A stretch of DNA of 64,000 nucleotides from CAWFLT01 sp963816795 (GTDB lineage: Bacteria; Acidobacteriota; Vicinamibacteria; Vicinamibacterales; SCN-69-37): assembly GCA_963816795.1 (NCBI GenBank), contig CAWFLT010000006.1:372001-436000 (forward strand), in the 5' to 3' direction. Each line of letters begins with the position of its first letter. The stretch's first letter is position 1. The position numbers were made by a program, and so were the translations under genes. Below the pieces are notes generated by a model. It was not told the DNA's origin, searched no databases, and worked only from the letters and a program-made list of their open reading frames with translations. Shown in pieces: positions 27,458-37,406 of the stretch.

Positions 27458-28000
27458 TCACCTCGTCAGCACCCTCGCCGCGCGATACACCATCGGTGCG
27501 GCGATCCAGTAGCAGGCCGCCATGTGCAAGAGGATGAACGGAAATGCGCGTGTGCCGAGCGCGATCTGGAGCGCGAGCCCGCCCACTGACACGGCGACGG
27601 CGAGCCAGACGTAGACGTTGGTGCGCTGGAGCCAGGCGTACGGCAGAAAGTGCCCGCCGGCCACCGACGACATCGCCAGCGCCACCACGCCCGGCCGGAT
27701 GTCGTACATCGCGAAGACGACGGGAAACGCGACGATCTGCGACATCGCCAGTTGGACCGAAAGCGACCGGAGCGGGTTGTCGGACGCCATCGGGCCCCAC
27801 CCCATCCACCGCTCGAGCAAGAACGCAGCCGGCAGCGCCGCCATCCCCTGGAACATCAGGGCGAGCGCGGCGTGCTCGCGCGACGCGAAGAACGCGAAAA
27901 TGGCGCATCCGAGCAGCGACGCGCCAAAGGACATGAGAAACGGCGCGCCACCCGCCGACGATTCGCTCACCTCTCTCCGAGCCAGATCCAGATCAGTCAT
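27458..28000 (-). CDS. Six-helix membrane protein of unknown function (DUF7010-like)
   Basis: A 180-aa integral membrane protein with about six hydrophobic segments: SFGASLLGCAIFAFF, LALMFQGMAALPAAFLL, LAMSQIVAFPVVFAM, VVALAMSSVAGGHFLP, YVWLAVAVSVGGLALQI and FPFILLHMAACYWIA. The GGHFLPYAWLQRTNVYVW stretch recalls DUF7010 proteins, but I am not certain. ATG 28000. Frame intact. No functional clue from neighbours. Confidence 0.65.
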   Translation of the reverse strand: MTDLDLARREVSESSAGGAPFLMSFGASLLGCAIFAFFASREHAALALMFQGMAALPAAFLLERWMGWGPMASDNPLRSLSVQLAMSQIVAFPVVFAMYDIRPGVVALAMSSVAGGHFLPYAWLQRTNVYVWLAVAVSVGGLALQIALGTRAFPFILLHMAACYWIAAPMVYRAARVLTR

Positions 28001-28105
28001 CCCGTACCTCCCTACGCCAGAGAAGAACGGGCCGCGGTGCGCAGCGGTTCGGCGATCGCGCGAGGAGATCGGCGAACGGCGACAGGGCCTCGGCGAGCGA
28101 CGGCG

Positions 28106-30506
28106 CTACTGCTGATGCAGGGCCGCGATCGGGTCCACGCGCGTGGCACGACGCGCCGGCACGTAGCACGCCAGCGCCGCGATGGCCAGCAGCAGGACCG
28201 AGGTCACGACATAGCTGGCCGGATCGAAGGGCTCGACGTTGAAGAGCAACGACGCGATCAGGCTCGTCAGCGCCAGCGCACCGGCGAGGCCAACGACGAC
28301 GCCGATGATCGCGAGCTTCATCCCACCGCCAAGCACCATTTTCAGCACGTCATGCAGGTGTCGCCCCAATCGCAAGCCGAAGCCCAATCTCACGCGTGCG
28401 CTGGCTGACCGTGTAGGAGACGACACCGTAGAGGCCGATGCCAGCCAGGACCAGCGCGACGCCGGCGAAGACGCCAAGTAAGAGCATCGAGAAGCGGCGC
28501 TGGGCGATCGATTCGCTGACGACGGTCCCGAGCGGGGTCATCGAGAACGCGGGAAGCGCTGGATCGAGCTCACGAAGCGCTTGTCGCGCCGCGCCCGAAA
28601 GTTGCGCCGGGTCCCCGTCGGTCCGCGCGAGCATCCACATCTGGTTGAACACGTCCTGCTTGAACGGCACGTACATCGTCGGGTTCGCCGTCGCATCGAG
28701 GCCCGAGTGATGGACGTCGGCCACGACGCCGACGATTTCGTACGGCGGCTGGCCGTTCCCGATTCGCAGGTGTTTGCCGAGCGGATCCTCGTTCGGAAAG
28801 TGTTTCTGCACGAACGCCTGGTCGACGATCGCCGCCATCGGTCCTTTCTCGAGATCCGAGACGGCAAAGCGGCGGCCGCGGACGAGGGGAATCCCCAGCG
28901 TCTGGAAATACGCCGGGCTGACCACACGATGGTGGGCGGACGGCTCGTCGCCAGACGGAACTGGCGGACGTCCTTCGACACTGAAACTGAGGACGTAGCT
29001 GCCGCGCATCGGCAACGTCTGCACCATCCCCGCGGCCTGCACGCCGGGCGAGGCCGTCAGCTTCTCGAGCAGTTGGTCGAAGAAGACGACGCGGTTGCCA
29101 TCCTGCGGGTAGCTTCCCGGCGGCAGCGCGACCTGGAACGCGAGCACGCGATCCGCGTCGAATCCCGGATTGACGTTCGTCAGCTTCGCGAAGCTGCGCA
29201 GGAGCAGCGCGGCACCGACGAGCAGGACGATCGAGAGCGCCATTTCAGTGACGAGCAGCCCGCTCCGCAACCAGCGGCCGCCCGATCCTACCGATGAGCG
29301 GCCGCCCTCCTTGAGGACCGCGCCGACGCCTCCCCGCGCGGCCTGCCACGCGGGGGCCAGGCCGAACAGCACGCCGGTGATCATCGACACGGCCAGCGCG
29401 AAGAGGAGCACCGTCCGATCGATGGCGACGTCCATCACGCGCGGAATGCTCCCGGCGCTCAGTGTCCGGATTGGCGCCAGCACAAGGTAAGCAAGGAGCA
29501 GACCGAGCGCGCCTCCGGCGATGGCGAGCACCAGGCTCTCGGCCAGCATCTGCATCACCAGACGGCGCCTGCCGGCGCCGAGCGCGGTTCGGATGGCCAC
29601 TTCCTTCTCGCGGACAGACGCGCGGACCAGGAGTAGATTGGCGACGTTGGCGCAGGCGATCAGCACGACGACGCCGACGGCGGCGAGCAGCGTCAGCAGC
29701 GCCGGTCGAATCCCCGCCACGATCTGTTCGAGCAGCAGCACGACTTCTGCCGATTCTTTGGCATTCGAGTCTGGATACTGCAGCGCCAGCCGCTCCGCGA
29801 TGCCTTTCATTTCCGCTGCTGCTGCCGGCTGATCGATGCCGGGCTTCATTCTCGCGACCACGCCGAGGAAGTGGGCGCCGCGGCCGGCATCCGTGGGATT
29901 GATCGCGAGCGGCCGCCAGTACTCCACGGTCCGGCCCGGGAAGTAGAAGTCCGGCGGCATGACGCCGACAATCGTGACCGGCATTCCGCTGACGGTCACG
30001 GACTGACCGATCACGTTGGTGACACCGCCAAATCGGCGTTGCCAGAGCCCGTGGCTGAGCACAATCACGTTGGTCGCGCCCGGCTTGTCGTTCGCGGCGG
30101 AGAATCCGCTGCCGAGCGCCGGCGCGACGCGCAGCAACTCGAACGTGTCCCAGGAGACGAGCGCACCCTGGACGCGCTCCGGCCCGTCGGCCGCCGCAAA
30201 CGTGCCACTGGTGTTCTGATACGCGACGATGCGTTCGAAGACCGTGTTCTGCTGTCGCCAATCGAGAAAGTTTGGCGGCGCGACAGAGAATCGCCCATAG
30301 TTCGGCACGATTTCGTTCACCCGTACCAGCGCTTCCGCCTCGGGGTACGGCAACGGCCGAAGCAGGACACCGTTGACGACGCTGAAGATGGCCGTCGTGG
30401 TACCCACCCCAAGCGACAGGGTCAACAGCGCGACCACGGTGAAGCCGGGCGCCTTGATGAGTTGACGAATGGCGTAGCGGACGTCACGGACGACATGAGC
30501 GAGCAT
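28106..30506 (-). CDS. ADOP-type MacB/FtsX permease, one frame interruption
   Basis: About 799 aa reconstructed, starting at ATG 30506 (MLAHVVRDVRYAIRQL). Architecture is that of the Acidobacterial duplicated orphan permeases. A first membrane helix after PGFTVVALLTLSLGVG is followed by a periplasmic MacB core (LPYPEAEALVRV, VPNYGRFSVAPPNFLDWR), an FtsX block with VVLIACANVANLLLVR, a second periplasmic domain, and a second FtsX block with GVVSYTVSQRTREIGLRLA. The frame breaks near 28354. Dropping one base joins GATP to HDVLKMVLGG, which leads to the expected YVPARRATRVDPIAALHQQ end. No ATPase gene is adjacent, as usual for the orphan type. Confidence 0.9.
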
Positions 30507-30605
30507 CAGCAGTGGTCCTCTCTGTGGCGCGGTTCGATACGCAGGGACGCGTAGTATGACGAGGGTTCGCATTCATAGGTTGGCCGCGTTAGGATGGGCC
30601 CTCCA

Positions 30606-31463
30606 ATGAGTGACGAGTTCCCTATTCAGACGCCTGACGGCCTGACGCTCGTCGGACGGCGGTGGCCGGTCGACGACGCCAGGCGGCACGGTCGTGCGGT
30701 CCTGATTCACGGCGTCGGCGAACACTCTGCACGCTATGACGAAGCCGCCGGGTTGATGAACGCCCTTGGCATCGAAGTGGTGAGCTACGACCAGCGGGGC
30801 TTTGGCAAATCGCCGGGCGACCCGGGGAAGATTCCTGATGAGCTGACGCTCGTGACGGACGCGGTCATGGTGTTCGATCGCATCCAGAAAGAAGCGCCGT
30901 CTGGGCCGCCCCCGTTCCTGATCGCTCACAGCATGGGCGGCACGATTGCCGCGTTTGCCGTCGCGCGAGGCCTGATCGCGCCGCGAGCGCTCGCGCTGTC
31001 GTCGCCGGCGATCGCGCCGCGAGTGAAACCCTTCGAAGAACAGTTGCTGCGCGGCCTGGTCACGTTCGCGCCCGACTTCGCGCTCGACAGCCGGATCATG
31101 CCGGACGAGGTCACGCGCGATGTGAACGAGCAGAAGAAGATCAAGCACGACAAGCTGATGCGCCGGACCGTGACGCCGCGGCTGGTGCTGTCAATCATCG
31201 ATCAGGGGCGGGCGGCGCTCGCTGAGGCGGGCAAGGTCCGTGTGCCCACGCTGCTCCTTGTCGCCGGCGCGGACGAGGTCGTCGACCCGAACGGGACCCT
31301 CCGCTTCTTTGCCGGAATCCCCGTGAATCTCGCGACGCTCCATCAGTACCCGTCGCTCTTTCACGAAGTGTTCAACGAGCTCCCGGCCGATCGCAAAGTG
31401 GTCTTCGCCGATTTCGAGCGGTGGCTGCGGCGTCAGTTGGGGCAATCCGCTCCGCCAGCGTAG
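30606..31463 (+). CDS. Alpha/beta hydrolase, monoacylglycerol-lipase-like
   Basis: A 285-aa cytosolic serine hydrolase from ATG 30606. The oxyanion region VLIHGVGEHSARYD, the YDQRGFGKSPG strand and the nucleophile elbow AHSMGGT (Ser109) follow the lysophospholipase/MGL pattern. The acid is in GADEVVDP and the base histidine in LFHEVFNE, so the triad is complete. Substrate is probably a glycerolipid or ester. Divergent from the ADOP permease (99-bp gap) and 21 bp upstream of a kinase gene on the same strand, so possibly co-transcribed with it. Confidence 0.88.
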   Translation: MSDEFPIQTPDGLTLVGRRWPVDDARRHGRAVLIHGVGEHSARYDEAAGLMNALGIEVVSYDQRGFGKSPGDPGKIPDELTLVTDAVMVFDRIQKEAPSGPPPFLIAHSMGGTIAAFAVARGLIAPRALALSSPAIAPRVKPFEEQLLRGLVTFAPDFALDSRIMPDEVTRDVNEQKKIKHDKLMRRTVTPRLVLSIIDQGRAALAEAGKVRVPTLLLVAGADEVVDPNGTLRFFAGIPVNLATLHQYPSLFHEVFNELPADRKVVFADFERWLRRQLGQSAPPA

Positions 31464-31484
31464 GACATTCTTCCTCACCACCTT

Positions 31485-34248
31485 ATGGGATTGACCCGAG
31501 GCACCCGCATCGGACCGTACGAAATCGTCGGCGCCATCGGGCATGGCGGCATGGGCGACGTGTACCGCGGCCGCGACGAGCGGCTGGGCCGTGACGTCGC
31601 CATCAAGGCCCTTCCCGCGCGAGCCGCCGACGACGCCGATCTCGTCGCGCGGTTCAGACGCGAAGCGCAGATGCTGGCGGCGCTCAATCACCCGAACATC
31701 GCGACGATTTACGGCCTCGAAGAGGGTCCGGCTACGACGCAGGGCAACCGCACGCAGTTCATCGTGCTCGAACTGGCTGAAGGCGGCACCCTGGCCGATC
31801 GGATCGCGGGCCGCACCGCGTCGGCCAGCGGACGCTCGCCCGGTGGGCCGGTCGGTCTCGAGGACGCGCTTCGGATCGCCCGGCAGATCGTGGACGCGCT
31901 GGAAGCCGCGCATGAGAAAGGCATCGTCCACCGCGATCTGAAGCCGAACAACATCGCGTTGACCGAGTCGGGCAGCGTCAAGGTCCTCGACTTCGGCCTC
32001 GCCAAAGCGATGGTCCCCGAACCGGAAGCGGCCACCGTGCTCGACGCGACCGCCGCGGGCACAGTTCTGGGCACCGTGGCGTACATGAGCCCAGAGCAGG
32101 CACGAGGCCAGCGCGTCGACAAACGCACCGACATCTGGGCGTTTGGCTGTGTGCTCTTCGAGATGCTCACCGGCCGTCAGGCCTTCGGCGGCGCGAGCGC
32201 CTCGGATGTCATCGCCGCCGTCCTCGGGCGCGAGCCCGACTGGCGCGGGCTCCCGTCGACGACGCCGGCGCGGATCGAATGGCTGCTCCGCCGGTGCCTC
32301 GAGAAGGATCCACGACAACGGCTGCACGATGTCGCCGACGCGCGGATCGAAATCGACGGCGTGTTGGCGCGATCCCCCGACTCAGATGCCCGCTTCGCCG
32401 GCCAACAAGGACCGCGGACGATCCGGCGGACTGCACGGCCGCGAGCTGGCCGCCTGGTTGACGGCCGGCCTGGCGCTGCTCGCGCTCATCACGCTGTACA
32501 TCGTCGGATCAGGAGCGAGCGATGGCGCGGCCGCCGGCGTTCGCAGGTATCAGTCGTCCATGGTGCTGCCGGACGGTCTCCGCGTCTCGACCGACAGTCC
32601 TCCGGGCCGTTTCGCGCTTTCACCGAACGGCCGCCAGCTCGTCATCGTGGCGTCCAAGGACGCCGGCAAGAAGATGCTCTGGATTCGCCCGCTGGACTCG
32701 AGCGCGGCACTGCCGCTTCCCGGCACCGAAGGCGCCGCCTTCCCGTTCTGGTCGCCCGACTCGAGCAAGATTGCGTTTCTGGCCGACACGCAGCTGAAAC
32801 ACATCGAAGTCGCGACTGGCACGGTCATGAAGGTGTGTGACGACGTGACGTTCGGCGCCACCGGGTCGTGGAACCGCGATGACGTGATCCTGTTCACGCC
32901 GAAAGGCACTGCGCCGATCCACCGCGTGTCCGCGTCGGGAGGCACGCCGTCTCCAGTGACGTCACTGGACGCGGCGCGCGGTGAGGTTCAGCACTCGTTC
33001 CCGTTCTTCCTGCCCGATGGGCAGCACTTCCTGTTCTTCACGGTCGGCACCAAGAGCGGCGGAATGGTCGGACCGGGGGGAATCTACGTCAGCTCGCTCG
33101 ACGCACGCAGCGCGCCGGTGCAGGTCGTCGAAGACGGATCGAATGCCAAGTATGGCAGTGGGCGGCTGGTTTTCATGCGGCGAGGCACGCTGGTCTCACA
33201 GCCGTTCGATCCGACCGCCTTGCGAGCCAGCGGCGAACCACGGCCGATCGTCGAGCAGGTGCAGGTCGCCGGATCGGCCTCGACGGGAATGTCAGGCGCC
33301 TACAGCGTCTCGGAGAACGGCGTCCTCACGTATCAGACGGGCGTCGCGATCCGGTCGCAGCTGGCGTGGTTCGATCGCAAGGGCACACGCACTGGCAACT
33401 TCGGCGACGAGGCCGACTATGCCGATGTCGTCCTCTCGCCAGACGAGTCGCGGGTGGCCACGAGCATCCTCGACCCCGCCTTCAACACGCGAGACGTCTG
33501 GACCTACGATGTCGCCCTCCGCACGCGGACGCGCTTCACGTTCGACCCGAGCGACGACTTCGCGCCAACCTGGTCGCACGACGGGAAAGATCTGGTCTTC
33601 AGTTCGCTCCGGACCGGCGGCAGCATCACCATGTTCCGCCGTGCGGCCGACAGCTCCGGCAAGGAAGCGCCGATCGCCGCGGACGGCCTCGGCTTGGGCA
33701 AGTTTGCCACTCACTTCTCTCACGATGGCCAGTTTCTGCTCTACATTGGTGGCGGCGGGATTATCGGCAGAAGCGACCTCTGGGTCGCCGTGCCGTCCGG
33801 AGATCGCCAGGCCTTCCCGTTCGTCGAAACGGAGTTCGTCGAGAGTCATGGCCGTTTTTCGCCGGACGGGCGCTGGATCGCGTACATGTCGCGCGAATCG
33901 GGCCAGTCCGAGGTCGTCGTCCGGCCGTTCAATCGCGCCGGGCCAGCTAAACGAGTGTCAGATGTGGGTGGCGGCGGGTGGCCGCGCTGGCGGCGCGATG
34001 GTAAAGAGATTGTCTACCTCGCGCTCGACAACAAGCTGATGTCGGTCGCGGTCGACGGTGAGGGCGCTGTCTTGAAGGCGGAGGCTCCGCGTTCGTTGTT
34101 TCCGGCCCCGCTCCGGCCGATCACCCGGCTCGACGCGTACCCGTACGACATCGACGCTGGCGCGCAGCGGTTCCTCCTCAACACATTCGTGGAGGCCGCG
34201 CCGACGACGGCAATCACTCTGGTCGTGAACTGGTCGACAAGCCGGTGA
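31485..34248 (+). CDS. Ser/Thr protein kinase with TolB-like propeller, one frame interruption
   Basis: About 920 aa reconstructed. The N-terminal Hanks kinase (ATG 31485) has GAIGHGGMGDVY, K41 in VAIKALP, HRDLKPNN with D151, DFG at D169 and GTVAYMSPEQARG, so it is catalytically complete. A single membrane helix (AAWLTAGLALLALITLYIVG, about 32450-32510) leads to a periplasmic TolB/WD40-like propeller of about 570 residues with FWSPDSSKIAF- and RFSPDGRWIAY-type blades. This kinase-propeller fusion is common in Acidobacteriota. One extra base in the juxtamembrane linker (32360-32450) separates the halves; the exact point cannot be fixed because the linker is poorly conserved. Confidence 0.9.
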
Positions 34249-34309
34249 TTTACCGCGCAAATGCGCGACACCCGAGGACGGAAACCTGAATGTCGCCTGG
34301 GAGGGTCAG

Positions 34310-36300
34310 ATGCGCACGTTGAGTCGACTGTCACTGGTGCTCGTCGTGGCCGGAGCGGCGGTCGTCGCCGCCCGCGCCCAGTCCGCCGCTGTCGTGACGC
34401 CGGAGCTGATCCTGACGATCGCGCAGGCCGTGGACGCGCAACTGTCGCCGGACGGCACCGACCGTCGTCTACCAGGTCTCACGGCCGCGGCGGGCCGACG
34501 AGCCGTTTGGCGCCGCGCGCAGCGAACTCTGGATCGTGCCGGCCGCGGGCGGTGAGCCGCGACGCCTGACGCAGGCGGAGGACCGGCTGCCGCGCTGGTC
34601 GCCGGACGGAAAACGGGTCGCGTTCATCGGGCGGCGCGGCGACCAGACGCTGCCTCAAATCCAGATCATCGAGATGGCCGGCGGTGAGGCCCGTCCGCTC
34701 ACCAACGCGCCCTCGGCGGTGTCGTCGTTCAAGTGGTCACCGGATGGACGACTGCTCGCGTACACGTACACGGATCCGAAGACCGCCGCGGAACGGACAG
34801 ATGACACCCAGGGCCGTGACTGGACGGTCGCCGACAAGAACTACAAGCACACGCGCCTGTATCGCGTGGACGCCGCGACCGGCAAGAGCGACCTCGTGAC
34901 CCGGACCGACGTGACGGTCTATGACTACGATTTCTCCCCCGACAGCCAGCAACTCGTGATCGGCGCGGCGACGACGCCGACCATCGACGACAGCTTCATG
35001 GGCGTCCGTCTCTACATCGTCCCAGCGGCGGGCGGCACGCCGGAGCCGTTCGTCAAGACCGAAGGCAAGCTGCAGTTTCCGCGCTGGTCGCCCGACGGTC
35101 GATCGATTGCCTGGCTCGGGGCGACCACCGTCGACGACCCGTTCGCCGGCACCGTGTTCGTCGCGCCGGTCCGCGCGGACGGGCGGCGCGCCCGATCGCG
35201 CCAATGTGACGCCAGACTACGAGGGCAGCGGCCTGTGGCTCGGCTGGCAGCCGGGACAGCCCGACACACTCACGTTTGTCAGCGCCGAACGCCAGGACGT
35301 GCGCTTCTACACGATGGCGGCGGCGTCACGGACGAAGCAGGCCATTGCGACCGCTGGACTGGTGCCCGTCGGTGCTCCGAGCTTCTCGACTGACGGCAAA
35401 CGCGTCGCGTTCGTCGCCAACGCCCCGGGTCATCCCAACGAGGTCTTCGCCGGCGATCTCACCGCACCACGCCGCGTGACGACGCTCAATCCGCAACTGG
35501 CCGGGATTCAGCTTGGCGCCCAGGAAGTGGTCACCTGGAAAGCCAAAGACGGCTGGGTGATCGAGGGCGTACTCGTGAAACCCGTCGGCTTCCGCGCCGG
35601 TGTCCGCTACCCGCTCGTGCTGCAGCCGCACGGCGGCCCGGAAGCGGCGGACCCCAACGGCTGGAACGGCTCGTACTCGCGCTGGGGCCAGATGCTCGCC
35701 GGCGCCGGCTACCTGACGCTTTACCCGAACTATCGCGGATCGATCGGCCGCGGGGTCGCGTTCGCGAAAGCGGATCACCGGGACCTGATGGGCAAGGAGT
35801 TCCAGGACATGCTCGACGGCATCGACCATCTCGTCGCGCAGGGTCTGGCCGATCCGAATCGCGTTGGCATCGGCGGCGGCAGCTACGGCGGCTACACGTC
35901 GGCGTGGGCGACGACCTACGCGAGCGATCGCTTCAAGGCGGCGATCCCATGGATGGGCATTTCCAACTGGATCAGCATGACCGGCACGTCGGACATCTTC
36001 CTCGAGAACTCGACGGTGCACTGGAATCTGGTGATGTACGACAACTACGAGAAGTACTGGGAACGTTCGCCGCTGAAGTACATCGACCGCGCCAGGACGC
36101 CAACGCTGATCATTCACGGCGCCGCGGATCCGCGCGTGCCGCCCGGCCAGTCGCTCGAGCTCTACACCGCACTCAAATGGAAAGGCGTGCCGGTCGAGTA
36201 CGTGACCTATCCGCGCGAGGGTCACGGGGTCGCCGAGCGCGCGCACCAGGAAGACTTCATGAAGCGCGTCTTCGCGTTTTTCGAGAAACACCTCAAATAG
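34310..36300 (+). CDS. S9 family prolyl oligopeptidase-like peptidase, two frame interruptions
   Basis: About 663 aa reconstructed, secreted (signal peptide MRTLSRLSLVLVVAGAAVVAARA). An N-terminal seven-blade propeller with LPRWSPDGKRVAF-type repeats is followed by an alpha/beta hydrolase domain. It contains LQPHGGPEAAD, the nucleophile GGGSYGGY, acid in IHGAADPRVPP and base in YPREGHGV, so the triad is complete. Acylaminoacyl- or dipeptidyl-peptidase activity is expected. Dropping one G near 34461 restores SPDGTTVVYQVS, and one G near 35178 restores ADGGAPDRANVTPDY. Follows the kinase-propeller gene by 61 bp on the same strand. Confidence 0.9.
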
Positions 36301-36345
36301 GTGCTCAGTGCTGGGTGCTGGGTGCGGGTGCTGGGTGCTGAGAGT
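36301..36345. repeat. GGTGCTGGGTGCT repeat, second cluster
   Basis: Four GTGCTGGGT units directly between the S9 peptidase stop and the convergent aspartyl protease stop. The same unit as at 9277-9445. Confidence 0.7.
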
Positions 36346-36347
36346 GG

Positions 36348-37279
36348 TCATCGCGCCGGCGGGCTGAGCGTGAGGCGCCGGCCCGGATAGTCCACGGTCA
36401 CGACAAAGCGGCGCAGCACCGCGGCGCCGACGATGCCGTCGAAGTCACTGCTGGCGCCAAGTCCCGTGGTCGCTTGCGACAACGCGGCGCGAGGATCGCG
36501 GACGATGGCATCGCCGAACGCGATCGATGGCAGCACCACCACAGGCGAGAAGGCCACGCCGCTGATCCCAACCGTTGCCGTCAACTCACGGCTCTGGAAG
36601 CGCTCGGCGAGCTTGTGGCGGCGCACATACGGGCGTCGTCAGCGTCACCGCGCCGTTGCTCCCGGTATCGAGCAGCATCCGCGCGGTGACACTCGACTGA
36701 TCGGGCAGGGTCAGCGTCGTTGGCGCGATGAGGACGTTCCCCGTGACCGTGACAGGGATCGATCCCGCTGCCTGCTTGGCGAGGCCACCCGGCACCGGCC
36801 GGGTGACGCTGACCCGGCCGGCCTGATAGTCGAACTCGACAACGTAGCGGCTGAGAAAGTCCGTGCCGAGGACACCGTCGACGTGATGGCCGAGCCACCC
36901 GGCATTCCCTTGCACGGGAATGACGTACATCTGCCACGGCGCGAACGGCTCGAGTCCCTCGATCGTTGAGCGTGGCGCCCGTTGTCGTCGCCATCTCGGT
37001 CTCGCTGGCAGTGACGCCAACGGGCCGGCGGCCGGCCGGACGTGTTGCGAGGTTCAGCCTCGCCGCGGTCGTTGGATCGAGCACCGTGAGCGTGGCGCCA
37101 GTATCGACCGTGAACCAGAACGGTCCGTCGCCATTGATCGTCGTCCGGACGAAGAACACGTTCGAAGCCTGCTCGGTCGGCAGGAGCATGGCCCCGCCTG
37201 GTTCCGTCGCCCTCTGCACCGGAACAGCCGCAGAGATGCCCGCAAACAACGCCAGACAGTGAAAGAAGCGGAATGCCAC
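36348..37279 (-). CDS. Secreted two-domain retropepsin-like aspartyl protease, two frame interruptions
   Basis: About 310 aa reconstructed from GTG 37279, which opens a signal peptide (AFRFFHCLALFAGISAA). Two retropepsin-like halves each hold a catalytic aspartate: FWFTVDTGATLTVLD in the first and ARMLLDTGSNGAVTL in the second. GVLGTDFLSRYVVEFDY and GIVGAAVLRRFVVTVDY are the matching hydrophobic-Gly flap elements. Ignoring one base near 36964 joins ATLN to IEGLEPF. Ignoring one near 36630 joins LTTP to YVRRHKLAERF. Two DTG motifs in one chain suggest an internal pseudo-dimer rather than the usual homodimer. Confidence 0.82.
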
Positions 37280-37341
37280 TCGCCCTACCCTACTGCGGAT
37301 CGCATCAACGTGAAAACGGCTCTGGGAGTCTGCGCGGCAGT

Positions 37342-37406
37342 ACGTAGGGCGGGCCGGGTTGGGGCCCGCCAACTGCACGCGGATTGCAGCCCAATCCGCG
37401 CTACGT
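37342..37406. repeat. 65-bp palindromic element bounded by ACGTAG/CTACGT
   Basis: Terminal ACGTAG and CTACGT are inverted copies. Inside are two hairpins, GGGCGGGCC...GGCCCGCC and GCGGATTG...CAATCCGC, a three-way cruciform shape. Its right edge contains the TAG stop codon of the helicase gene. Confidence 0.7.
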
